Of a stretch of 64,000 nt of DNA, positions 33,893-44,042 are shown piece by piece. Numbering within the stretch: position 1 is the first letter of the stretch; every line of letters starts with the position of its first letter. Location of the stretch: NCBI RefSeq assembly GCF_023898315.1, contig NC_064614.1, positions 381,237,348 through 381,301,347 on the forward strand, read 5' to 3'. The notes below the pieces were generated by a model. It made no database searches and was not told the DNA's origin. It worked only from the letters and a program-made list of their open reading frames with translations. The DNA is from Schistocerca nitens. Lineage: Eukaryota > Arthropoda > Insecta > Orthoptera > Acrididae. A program made the translations under genes and the position numbers.

Positions 33893-34170
33893 TCGGTCCC
33901 GGTGGTCGAGCGGTATAGCGCGTGCCTAGAAACCGAGAGCTCGCGCTATCGAATCCCGGCCGCACCACAAAATTTTCCAGTCTGCTTTTAATCCAGCCTT
34001 CAACTCTCAATTACGTGAGGAGACGCCAGGAATCGTGCTTCCGATTCCATTTGTAGGTTTCTTTTCCCCGATTAGATAATTCGTGTAGATGAGAGACACA
34101 CAAGTCGAATTGTAAGTCTTGCACTCGATGACTGAGCCACACGCACTTATTGAAACGGCTCGGAGGTCCT
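33893..34170 (+). mobile_element. SINE9 (tRNA-Ser-like head)
   Basis: The head GGTCCCGGTGGTCGAGCGGT, continuing ATAGCGCGTGCCTAGAAAC, then an arm CCGAGAGCTCG and a decayed box B (CTATCGAATCCCGGC), suggests a tRNA with a long variable arm. The body AGTCTGCTTTTAATCCAGCC leads to ACGTGAGGAGACGCCAGGAA and TTTCTTTTCCCCG. I recall this as a grasshopper repeat. Ends uncertain. Confidence 0.6.
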
Positions 34171-34199
34171 GCCCACGGTTTCGTCTGCTCGAGTGCACT

Positions 34200-34490
34200 T
34201 CCGGGTCCTCTCGGACGTTGATGATAATGACGACGCGACGGCTCGGCTGTTGACGCGGCTTGGATCAGAAACGCACGTCTGCACACACTATGTGCGCACT
34301 GATGGTGCCGCGACCCCGACGCTCGCAACCCGCCGAGGAATTGGGCGGCGCCGCCCCTCCCCAGAGGCGGCTGCCAGCGCTGTCCAGCTCCCGGACCTAA
34401 CCCACGCCCCGCCTCTTGCGCCGGCACAGTTGTTCGCCGTTACCGCCGACACTGCCCCTGGCGAGTTTGTTGTGATACGCCGCTGACCTC
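34200..34490. other. CpG-rich island
   Basis: A sharply GC- and CpG-rich stretch (for example GAATTGGGCGGCGCCGCCCC) in an AT-rich neighbourhood. Open frames cross it on both strands, as expected where stop codons are rare. It could be a promoter or first exon of a host gene. No TATA, splice site or protein motif was identified. Confidence 0.35.
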
Positions 34491-34943
34491 TTTCTCCCCT
34501 CGTTCAACACTGACTCAGTGAAAGCCCACAACGTCGAAGATACGGCAAGCCTCCGTAGTCGCTGGACCGGACAGAAATGGGCAACGGTTGAGTAAAGGCG
34601 ATACATATGGAGTACAGTGACTGCTCACTAGCGACGGCGCCGTGTGTAGTACACTGATGACCTGCAAGTAACTGTTGTGGTCCAGAAGCATAAAACCTGC
34701 TACGTATGAGGCTGTAAACACACCAGTCATAAGATTAAAAAAAAAAAGAGCCATTGTGAGACTGTAAACACGCCAGTCATAAAATTAACAACCCACAGGA
34801 GACATGACGTTGATATCGTGATTGTTTCTGTCTTCGTCCATAGACCACAGATCCATTTGATGGCGCTCTGCACCCCTGATCTCTGCATAACTAGTGAAAC
34901 CTACATTAATTGGATCCTGCACACTGTAGTAAGGCCGTGGTCT

Positions 34944-35339
34944 AAGGTGCTGTAGTCATCGACTGTGCGGCTGGTCCCGGCGGAGGTTCGAGTCCTCCCT
35001 CGGGCATGAGTGTGTGTGTTTGTCCTTAGGATAGGATAATTTAGGTTAAGTAGTGTGTAAGCTTAGGGACTGATGAAAATGGTTCAAATGGCTCTGAGCA
35101 CTATGGGACTCAACTTCTGAGGTCATAAGTCCCCTAGAACTTAGAACTACTTAAACCTAACTAACCTAAGGACATCACACACAACCATGCCCGAGGCAGG
35201 ATTCGAACCTGCGACCGTAGCGGTCGTGCGGTTCCAGACTGTAGCGCCTAGAACCGCTCGGCTACTCCGGCCGGCTAGGGACTGATGACCTTAGCAGTTA
35301 AGTCCCATAAGATTTCACACACATTTGAACATTTTTTTG
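34944..35339 (+). mobile_element. SINE2 with 12-bp TSD and a nested SINE1
   Basis: SINE2 variant with head ...GGCTGGTCCCGGCGGAGG, box B GGTTCGAGTCC and body GTGTGTAAGCTTAGGGACTG, ending CACACATTTGAACATTTTTT. SINE1 is inserted within the body. TSD AGGCCGTGGTCT at 34932-34943 and 35340-35351 flanks the whole composite. Confidence 0.93.
35077..35275 (-). mobile_element. SINE1 nested in SINE2, 13-bp TSD
   Basis: Complete minus-strand SINE1. The TSD TAGGGACTGATGA (35064-35076 and 35276-35288) is SINE2 body sequence, so the order of insertion is certain: SINE2 first, SINE1 second. Confidence 0.97.
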
Positions 35340-35406
35340 AGGCCGTGGTCTCTCTCGAAGATTTTACATCTCCGCCCATCCCTCCCCATTCCCCCCCCCC
35401 CCCCCT

Positions 35407-35609
35407 GTCCGAAGCTCGTGGTCGTGCGGTAGCGTTCTCGCTTCCCGCGCCCGGGTTCCCGGGTTCGATTACCGGCGGGGTCAGGGATTTTCTCTGCCTT
35501 ATGATGACTGGGTGATGTGTGATGTCCTTAGGTTAGTTAGGTTTAAATAGTTCTAAGTTCTAGGGGACTGATGACCATAGCTGTTAAGTCCCATAGTGCT
35601 CAGAGCCAG
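35407..35609 (+). mobile_element. SINE3
   Basis: Full SINE3: head AGCTCGTGGTCGTGCGGTAG, box B GGTTCGATTAC (one change), linker GTCAGGGATTTTCTCTGCC and SINE1-type body to GCTCAGAGCCA, where the tail stops short. A C18 run precedes it. TSD unclear (GCCCATCCC occurs on both sides). Confidence 0.9.
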
Positions 35610-35649
35610 CCCATCCCCCTGAAGACCGCAATCCGTTACCAAACATACC

Positions 35650-35722
35650 ATTCCTTGATGCCTCAGAATTAGTCGTATTAAAGTTTTGCCATAAACTTCT
35701 TTTCTCTCCTATTCTTTCTTCA
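35650..35722 (-). pseudogene. RTE LINE C-terminal fragment
   Basis: TTCCTTGATGCCTCAGAATT and the following CCATAAACTTCTTTTCTCTC match the 3' coding region of the RTE copy at 53.4-53.5 kb (CCTTGATGCCTCAGAACATG, CACAAACTCCTCTTCTCCC). The minus-strand peptide ERIGEKRSLWQN matches the RTE segment NRIGEKRSLWHN. Confidence 0.7.
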
Positions 35723-35848
35723 GTGCTCCAAAAATACAGAAATCGCGTCAGGAGAGATAGGAACTGTATGGAGAATGTGAGTCCTGCCACATATTACCCA
35801 AGTTGTTTGGACTACGCTACAGAAGTTTCGCTGGGAAGCCGTTACACA

Positions 35849-36033
35849 AAAAATCGCTCTGAGCACTATGCTACTTCTGAGGTCGTCAGTCGCCTAGAAC
35901 TTAACTAATTAAACATAACTAACCTAAGGACATCACAAAAATCCATGCCCGAGGCAGGATTCGAACCTGCGACCGCAGCGGTCGCTCGGCTCCAGACTGT
36001 AGCGCCTAGAACCGCACGGCCACAACAGCCGGC
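35849..36033 (-). mobile_element. SINE1 with 11-bp TSD
   Basis: Minus-strand SINE1 with small internal losses in the body. TSD GCCGTTACACA at 35838-35848 and 36034-36044. Confidence 0.95.
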
Positions 36034-36044
36034 GCCGTTACACA

Positions 36045-36999
36045 TCCTGCAACTAGTCCCAATGTCTTCCCACGCGATTTCAATATTTTTGGAGCCCTGA
36101 AGAATGACATTCGGGACCGTTGATTTGCTTCGGACGAACAGGTGTACGACTGGGTACAATCATAGTTCGCTAGACAACTGCAAACATTTTTCAGTGACGC
36201 CATTGACCATCTTGCCTCACAGAGCGATAAATGTATTAACAGTTATGGCAACTGCTTTTCAAATAATGAACAGATTACTTAATTTTTTAGCATCTGTCAC
36301 GTTTTCATTTGACTGTCTTATGCAACAGCCTCGCACGATATCAATATGATCTGTCCGATACCACCTTTTTTATATGAATCCGTGTGTTTACCGTACGATT
36401 CAGTGCTTCGTAGGCCCTTTTAGGTGTATTTTTATACGCATCGTTCAGTTCAGATTGTCCAAAAACCTACTCTTCTTTGTAAATACAAAGAGAATATTCT
36501 GGAATGACGTACAGTCGTGCTCAAAAGTATCCGAACGACCTGAATTGCATTTCGCCTGATTCGCATGCAACCCACATTACGCAGCTGTCTAGCAAGTCCT
36601 CTATTCGCTCCTTGGTACAGTCGTTTGACTATTGAAAATTGTTCCAACAAGTCACCACTAGAAAAAACTGCTCTGTACCGCAATAACTAAAGATGTTAAG
36701 TAATACCACGATACTAGAAATATCAGGGAACACCTTATCACAGATAAGACTGTCCTGAAGGCTTGTAAGCTCACATTTATTGCAATAAATGACATACCTG
36801 AAATGTTACCACTCTCATTATTACGTCAGATAGGTAATGCACGTAGTAAGTTAGTCGTAGTCATGATTTCCTCTTCAAAGTAACATACCGTACTTGTTAT
36901 TTAACACAAAATGACATTAAAAATTTAAGTTATTCACGAGAAGCTAGTTTAGAATATGTATGAACTTCAAATGACACGACGAATCGTCTCGTTCTACAT
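36045..36999. other. Spacer, nothing firm
   Basis: No gene recognised. GTCGTGCTCAAAAGTATCCG at 36513 looks like a Tc1-type terminal repeat but no partner was found. Confidence 0.45.
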
Positions 37000-37960
37000 A
37001 TGGATTCAAACCGAGGTCATGCAGACCAAGATTTCGTGACTGACGGAAACTAACAGTCATTCCTAACTAGGCATACAGAGAGGGATATACCTCGATTTTA
37101 GACAGTATCGGTTAGCAAATATCAACTTTAAATTACATAACGGAAACATTTTTAACGGACGCGAATTCCTACCCAGCATGTATTGTCCCTGTTAAAGAAC
37201 TACGAGAGATGTTAAATATTGCTTCTTCACAAGTAACTTACTTGAAATGCCGTGAGGTAAAGCTTTGTGTTGGACAGGGATTCGAACCCAGAACCCAATC
37301 GGATTGTTATCAAAGCACAATCAACTGTGAAATATCGGATTTTCTCGGCAGTAGCTAGATGTTTTAACTGAAATGACGAGACCAAACATTTATTTTTACT
37401 TTCCCAGGACTCCAACCCGGCACCTATCGCTGTTATATTGTAGAGGAAACGAACGTTAAATACGGTTTGTTACACCAGCAGCGACATGTGAGCATGTTTG
37501 AACTAGAAATAATATGACGAATAGTTCAGTGCTGACTGGTAATCGAACCCCACACATATCGTTGTTGACTACACACAATCAGACGTCAGCTACCGAATTT
37601 TTCTCCACCAGCAGCTCGGAATAACATCCTTGAACTTACAGTGATCTCAAAAATAGTTATATGTCTCACTGGGAGTCAAAAACGTCAGATATCGTTAGTG
37701 TTGACAACGAATGAAAATGCATTAAAAATCAAAATTATTATCCACCAGCAGATAAGTGTTCTCATTCTAGAGCTTGATAATTCATAATGAAAACCTTAGT
37801 GGCCGGCCAAAATTCGAACCCAATCACGCGCAATATGTGAAGATGTTGAGGAATCTGCAGTTTTGAACAAACAACAAATTGTAGTCGAGCTGTATTGTCA
37901 CGAAGGGATCAAATTCCGCGTTAAGGGCGGCCTGAGTTGCATTCCCAGTCCAGAACCAAT
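37000..37960. repeat. Degenerate tandem array, period about 132 bp
   Basis: A TCGAACCC-like anchor recurs at 37284, 37411 (TCCAACCC), 37543, 37676 (TCAAAAAC), 37814 and about 37946, spacings 127-138 bp. Other shared pieces are CACCAGCAG, ATATGACGA, and CCTATCGCTGTT/ATATCGTTGTT after the anchor. The anchor resembles a reverse-complement tRNA T-loop, so the unit may come from a tRNA-like repeat. Units are heavily diverged. Confidence 0.6.
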
Positions 37961-38595
37961 TTTATCGGCATACAGAAGCTCAAATAAAAGATGGAATAAG
38001 TGTCCTGTGACCCTACATAGCATTTGTTTCGTCACTAGAAATGAATAACTGGTATAAGAAAGGATACTGGTGACAGAGTTTCTACATTTCGCCACCCCTG
38101 ACTTTATTGTGGTTCAACCTAACGTCTACTTGGTACAGAAGGAATATCATGTTTAATGTGAATTTCAGACCACAATTCCATTATACCTTCTTCACTTGCC
38201 GTAGCCAGAAGCGAACAGAATCTGTCTCTCCCTATCAAAAACCATCTACGGAAGGTGGAATCGAACCTATACCGTCAGTATATGAACCTATCACCAGTCC
38301 AACAGACCACCAAATACTCTTCTCTGTTACTCATTTTCCTGTAATAAGACCGGTGCTGCACACTCGATGAGAACTCTGACACACAGGCTCCCTGTAGTGG
38401 TTTGCAGCATGTTCAGTACAGTCTTGGTTGACCGAATCGCCATGAACTAGCTGCCTCGGCTATCCAGTGCATACATTCAACTCTATTTTATAATCACCGA
38501 AATAAAATAATGTATCTGCCACCTACACAGAACTGCCAACAGTGTAGGATGCAGAAATTTAAATAGGAAGTGTTCCTTTCCATTTGAGCTACTCT
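37961..38595. other. Spacer with one tRNA-like piece
   Basis: GGTGGAATCGAACCTATACC near 38250 may be a further diverged relative of the array. Otherwise nothing recognised. Confidence 0.4.
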
Positions 38596-39028
38596 ATTGC
38601 GCTATCTGTTTGTTGAAACCGTCGTACAGTGCAAAAGAAAAGCTGTAACTGTCTGCCTCTCAGAAGATCCTTCAAGAACGGGACCAACGACGACTGAAGA
38701 GAATCGTTCAACGTAACAAGCGCAAATTGCTGCAGATTTCAGTGCTGGGCCATAAACAAGCGTCAGCGTGTGAACCATTCAACGAAACATCGTCGATATG
38801 GGCTTTTGGAACCGAAGGCCCACGCGTTTACCCTTGATGACTGCTGACACAAAGCTTTACGGCTCGCCTGGGCCTGTCAACACCAACATTGGACTGTCGA
38901 TGACTACAAACATGTTGTCTGGTCGGACGAGTCGAGCGGATGGACGTGTACGGGAACTTCCACGTGCTCGCGGGCCCCATATACAATTATAGGCAGGTGC
39001 ACCAATTTTTTTGGCACTTCAGTGTAGA
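38596..39028 (+). pseudogene. Tc1-like element, internally deleted
   Basis: The plus strand carries MGFWNRRPTRLPLMTADTK, then in another frame RLAWACQHQHWTVDDYKHVV and WSDES with the first catalytic Asp. Soon after comes the right terminal repeat (CACCAATTTTTTTGGCACTT then CAGTGTA at about 39026). The second half of the catalytic core is missing. Left end not identified. Confidence 0.7.
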
Positions 39029-39416
39029 TCTGTACTAGCCGGCGCCGAAGAGGTGATTTCTCGTGAGGCCTCTTCTCTTTTGTAGACAGTCACTTGGTCA
39101 CGCTGTGAATAGAGTGGAGTAAGAGAGGTTTTGTTTTGGCCGATACAAATGGATGGTGGAATTTTAAGACAATTTCTCCAAGCCGTTCTCTTAGTGCGCC
39201 GTTTCTGGCTATGACTGGCTGCAACCACGCTCACAGATACAATAGGTCGAGTGATTCTAGAAGTATTCCTAAAACTTTCTACAGTAACAGGTACGTCACA
39301 AAATGCTGAAGCCAAACAGTTCAGTTAAAAATAAGCTTTCGCCCTGTGTGAGGTAAAATTGGATTGGCCACTGTCAAAACTACATGTGCAGTAGGACTGT
39401 AGCTCAGATTTCCTCT

Positions 39417-39620
39417 AGGCCGGCCGAAGTGGCCGTGCGGTTAAAGGCGCTGCAGTCTGGAACCGCAAGACCGCTACGGTCGCAGGTTCGAATCCTGCCT
39501 CGGGCATGGATGTTTGTGATGTCCTTAGGTTAGTTAGGTTTAACTAGTTCTAAGTTCTAGGGGACTAATGACCTCAGCAGTTGAGTCCCATAGTGCTCAG
39601 AGCCATTTGAACCATTTTTT
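39417..39620 (+). mobile_element. SINE1 with 13-bp TSD
   Basis: Complete plus-strand SINE1, very similar to the copy at 33093. TSD TCAGATTTCCTCT at 39404-39416 and 39621-39633 is perfect. Confidence 0.97.
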
Positions 39621-39864
39621 TCAGATTTCCTCTCATCTGATTGGCGGAAAGATTGTTGCACAAGCCTGACCGACGGAGGCAGGATTATGCACTTTCTCGT
39701 GGTGGATATGCCAAGGAGAGCTCCGAGGAGTTTTAATGCAATGGGAAGAGAATTCGACATTTTGTTGTTAGATTTTGAGGGGAGCAGAAGAGAAGCAGTC
39801 TGGCGACAGATTCGGATGGAAGCAGACTTTCAACAATAGTTACTATTAATATCAGTCTTGATCA

Positions 39865-39935
39865 CAAATTTATTTATTTTGGTAACCGGTTTCGACCACG
39901 CCTGTGGTCATCTTCAGACCAAAATGCTGTACGAG
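39865..39935 (-). other. Hairpin motif resembling a hammerhead core
   Basis: On the minus strand CTGAAGATGACCACAGGCG followed by TGGTCGAAACCGGTTACC pairs GACCAC with GTGGTC and places CTGAAGA before and GAAAC after the stem. That is the layout of a hammerhead ribozyme core (CUGANGA...GAAAC), with one extra U before the stem. Such motifs are known from Penelope-like elements. Cleavage ability is not shown; it may just be a conserved repeat end. Confidence 0.3.
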
Positions 39936-41389
39936 CGGGAGCCTCCTTCTGGTGATGATTTACCACCAGAATTACCACCAGAATTACAGTCTGCTCCCAC
40001 GATCTATTCAAAAGTAAGACTTTCAACAGATTTGATGGGTGCAGACGCTTCCTTCAGACGTGATGGTGACCGTTTCGTTTGGTAAATGTTTCATCACTTG
40101 AGAGGGTGTTAGATTCGAACTTTACCCGTATGGAACTTTACGGGAACACGTACTTCACTTAGTTCCACCCAGTTAATTCCAATAGATGCATTTCTTTGAC
40201 TGATGGACAGACGATAGGTTCGCTAAGCGAGTCCACATAGGTCCCACAGACATCCAATGCGGAACAGGTGCAACTCACCATTTTCAAGCATAAATAACCT
40301 TCACTTTGATATAATACAATGATCCAAGCAACTGTTTTTGATACTGCCAGAATACTGAAGTCCTTAGGTCAACGTTATTGGAAGCCTGATGTCCATTTTT
40401 ATCTCACTGTTTTTCCTTGGGGTCCACTCGCAAGTGTACGGTGTGTTTTGCAAGTGAATCCTTAAGGATTTTTGCTCCTTTTTCACATGTGAATTCAATG
40501 TGAATCCTTAACCATTTTGTGAGAATTATGTGAAGTACTAAACAATCGAATATAATCTTCACTTACAGTTTTTTCTGTAGTTATTCAGCACCCAGCCATC
40601 TTAAGAAATGTATTCCATTAAGTTGCCATATAATTCGATCACATTTGACCCAAGGATTAACAAGACGTGCAACTCTACTTCAACATGCCACTTGTTATTT
40701 ATCCGTGCAAATACATTTGGAGGCAACACCCCACTCGTCTCTGCAGTGAGTCATGAATTCTTTCAAGCACCCCCAGATCATCTTGCCTTTCGTGACAAGA
40801 AAGTAGAATTCGCCGCTCCAGTTCAACTGTATCGATGAGATAACCCCGGGCAGAAAAATCAAAAATGTAGAGGACTGCTGTAAGGTGACCTTGGAGGAGA
40901 ACATACAGCCCGTACTCTGCCCGCCCATCTTGAACCAAATTGGTGAGGTTTAATACCTTAAATCAACAGCAAAACATGTCTGTACTCCATTCAGTCATGT
41001 TACGCACTCTACACCACAGCACAAGATAAGGCAGGCCATGGGCGAAATTTGAGCCCAATTAGATGGAAACTTCCTCGAAAAATTTATACTTCAAATACAG
41101 TTGAACAGTCTGGGACAATACGTCATATTGAAATCACTGGCGGCTCGTAACCTTACATTCCATTGCATACTACCGATATGACGCTTGAAAAAAAAAGTTC
41201 TGGAACCGACCCTGATGACGACGAATGCTAATCAGTCTGAAACTCGAAGTAGATGGCATCAAGACTTTGGGACGATAGTTATCAGATGTGCTGTTTCAGT
41301 TATGTACCAGCACTCGATGAGTAGGTTGACTGTCGTGTTGCTGAAGCACTGTCTAGCCATATCAATGTGACCGTCTATCAGATGCCGGA
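39936..41389. other. Spacer, nothing recognised
   Basis: Minus-strand frames at 40695-40938 (for example GYLIDTVELERRILLSCHER) read like protein, but I recognise no domain. No named repeat. Confidence 0.4.
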
Positions 41390-42256
41390 ATAACCACCTG
41401 CTGGAAGACGTACAAAGAGACAGTTAGTGAGGCTCTGCAAGGTACCGAAAGGAATTTAGAGCCATGCCAACTCCAGTTCCGCGGCCAGCTGTGCTATATT
41501 TCTCGGCTGAAGATCCATAGTGCGAAAAGCCCGATCGATGTGGTTCCTCATATTCTCAACTGTGTTTTAATACGGGGATTTTGGTGGCAAAATAAATACA
41601 GTAATCTCATCCTGATGCTCTTTGAACCACGCATGTATTCTGTGAGCTATGTGATACGTTGTGTTGGCTTACTGGCAGACGTCATCGTGCCTAGGAAAAA
41701 CAAACTACATGTAGAAGTGGCCATGACCCACAAGGATAGATACTTACTTGTACTGATCCGTCGTGCCTTGCAGAATGATGAAATTATCTAGGGAATGCCA
41801 CAAAACATTCCCCAGAGCATAATGCTCCCTCCTCCGTCCTGGATCCTTCCGAAAATTGTTTCAGTGTGTTTGCTTTCGCCGATAGAGCGTAATACGTGAT
41901 TCATCTGAAAAAGCTACCTATCGCCACTCAGTAGACGTACAGTTGCGGCACTGGCGGGCAAATTTCAGACCTCATCGCCGATGGACAGCTGAAAGCATGA
42001 GTGCTGCAACCAGGCGCCTTTTCCGGAGTCCCATACGCAGAAATGTTCGCTGAACGGTCGTTGCGGTGACACTGTTGGTAGCCCCTTGATGGCCTGGCCA
42101 ATCAGATGCTCAACAGTTGCACGATTATTCGCCCGTACACATCTCCGCAGCCGTCGTTCACCCCTGCGATTTATGGTCCGTGGTGCACCACACTTGCGTA
42201 GACATCGGTTTTGGATAACGCCGTTTTGCTACGCACTGTATATTTTAACCATAGCG
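41390..42256 (-). pseudogene. Tc1-like transposase relic, copy B
   Basis: The minus strand encodes an HTH region near 42.1-42.25 kb (GAPRTINRRGERRLRRCVRA) and a catalytic half near 41.47-41.75 kb. There FVFPRHDDVCQ is followed by a stop where the catalytic QQDN should be, then HAWFKEHQDEITVF and NTVENMRNHIDRAF for NPIENMWDHIDRA. Copy A at 0.4-1.3 kb has the same parts in the same order; the two share wording such as EHQDE and CTCATCCTGATGCTCTT. Stops and frameshifts make it dead. Confidence 0.8.
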
Positions 42257-42540
42257 GCTTCTTCTTCTTCCTCTTCTGAGTCTCCAGGGTTAGGCATAGG
42301 GCCTGTTCCGCTCTCACCATCTCATCCATGATCTTCCCAGACTTCTCTTGCCCCATGTTTTATAATCCATTGCTTGTTTAGGAAATCTTTGTGGTGACAT
42401 ACAAAGTATATGTTCTCTCCATTTTTCTCATATGTATTGGGTTGCCTTTTGTGTTATAGGTTGGATTCCTAAATCTTGCCTTATTACTTCATTTCCAATT
42501 TTGTCTTCCCTAGTGCAGCCTTACACACATCTTCTTGAAG
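42257..42540 (-). pseudogene. LINE C-terminal fragment
   Basis: With frame changes the minus strand reads EEIRQELGIQPITQK-like wording, then EKWREHILCMSPQRFPKQAM and GKRSLGRSWMRW. This matches the RNEEI...YRxxWxxHVxRM...PxGRRxxGRPxxRW tail found after RT in several insect non-LTR elements. It abuts the N-terminal end of Tc1-like copy B. The clade cannot be fixed from this piece. Confidence 0.6.
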
Positions 42541-42981
42541 AATTAAGTTTGCCTAGATTGGTAATAATTCTAATAGTTAAGAGAATTACTAGGGACCTCG
42601 GGTAGCTTGATTTTTCAAGAATAATATAACCTTCAGATCACCCCAAAGTTTCGTGAGGATACTTGATACAAACATAAAGTTCATCTGAGATACTGATTTT
42701 CAGACGGTATGTACAGGTGCAGAATACTCTAACGCATACTAGAAACGAGTATAAAGGTTTTTAATACCATAAACAAGCATTCCGCCTTAAATGTCGTTCT
42801 ATTTCCTGCTTCTTTTAAGTGGTATATTTGAATATTAAGTCTATTCCTTAAAATCGTCTGTTGTTCAGCGTTCTCGAAAAGCTTGCAGTAATGAAGCAGA
42901 GCTGCTTCTTGTCTGGCATATCTATTTGCCGATAGACAATAAACTGACTTTATATTCACAGCGATGATTGCTTGATGTCTC

Positions 42982-43037
<56 letters not shown>

Positions 43038-43115
43038 TGAGTGTGTGTGTGTGTTCAGGAGCCATTACTATGTTTTAATGGACAAAATTGTTTTACTTGT
43101 ATTAGTCATTGTTGT
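42541..43115. other. Spacer with TG microsatellite
   Basis: Apart from the TG tract at 42985-43054, nothing recognised. Confidence 0.5.
42985..43054. repeat. (TG)n microsatellite
   Basis: About 35 TG units with two GA interruptions. Confidence 0.97.
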
Positions 43116-43128
43116 CTCATAATATTTT

Positions 43129-43317
43129 AAAATTGCTGTAAGCACTTTTGGACTTAACATCTGAGGTCATCAGTCCCCTAGACTTAGAACTACTTAAACC
43201 TAACTAACCTAACGACATCATACACATCAATGTCCGAGGCAGGATTCGAACCTGCGATCGTAACAGCAACGCGGTTCCGGACTGAAGCACCTAGAACCGC
43301 TCGGCCACAGCGGCCGA
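43129..43317 (-). mobile_element. SINE1 with 13-bp TSD
   Basis: Minus-strand SINE1, tail side shortened (starts at TGAGCACTATGG-like TGTAAGCACTTTTGG). TSD CTCATAATATTTT at 43116-43128 and 43318-43330. Confidence 0.93.
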
Positions 43318-43805
43318 CTCATAATATTTTGACAAGGATGTTAAGCCGTAAGGTACTCAAACAAATTTTCTATCATTATATAAAACTTGACATTAATTTT
43401 ACTATCTCTCATGGTTTGTAGTAAGTTGCAAGTGTATTTTAGTGTAGGTGTCGTGCACGTCATAATTTTGTGTCAGGTGCGACTAACTCACAGCTGCACT
43501 GCATTCAAGACGACATATTTTACAGTTAGAAGTAGAGGAATATTTATATCAATGTAAGGGTGTCATCTAGAAGCGCGACAATGCAGAAAAAGGCTAAAAA
43601 TGTAACGAAAACTCTTTCGTCACTATTTTGTGAATCCCTTGTAACTATGCGTCTAGATACAAACTGATGATCAATATTTACAATCTTCCCAAAGATATTT
43701 GGATGAAATATTTTTAAGAAATGCATTCAGTAAATAAACGTATTTATGTCAATTTTGAAACAAGTGAAATGCCTCTCATATTATATACACTGTCTACAAC
43801 TCTAA

Positions 43806-43934
43806 CTGTGCGGCTGGTCCCGGCGGAGGTTCGAATCCTCCCTCGGGCATGGGTGTGCGTGTTTGTGTAAGCTTAGGGACTGATGACTTTAGCAGTTAAG
43901 TCCCTTAAGATTTCACACACATTTGAACATTTTT
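43806..43934 (+). mobile_element. SINE2, 5'-truncated, perfect TSD
   Basis: Begins inside the tRNA-like head (CTGTGCGGCTGGTCCCGGCG), keeps box B GGTTCGAATCC, has a shortened body (GTGTAAGCTTAGGGACTGAT) and ends CACATTTGAACATTTTT. TSD TACAACTCTAA at 43795-43805 and 43935-43945. Truncation plus intact TSD shows incomplete reverse transcription. Confidence 0.93.
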
Positions 43935-44042
43935 TACAACTCTAAACTTGAGATTTAAAATTTAGGTGTACTGAACTGTGAGAACTGACAGTTCATGAGT
44001 CTCGCTTTTGAAGATCTTTGAAAACTTGATATGTTGACAATA

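Noticed and set aside
34011..34427. 138-codon minus-strand open frame in the CpG-rich island
   Set aside because: It runs into SINE9 and is Pro/Arg/Gly-rich, as expected from GC-rich DNA rather than a real protein.
36513..36540. Tc1-type terminal repeat CGTGCTCAAAAGTATCCG
   Set aside because: No inverted partner or transposase was found nearby.
37000..37960. Regularly spaced repeats as a CRISPR-like array
   Set aside because: The repeats are diverged, the spacing varies, and the context is a eukaryotic transposon graveyard.
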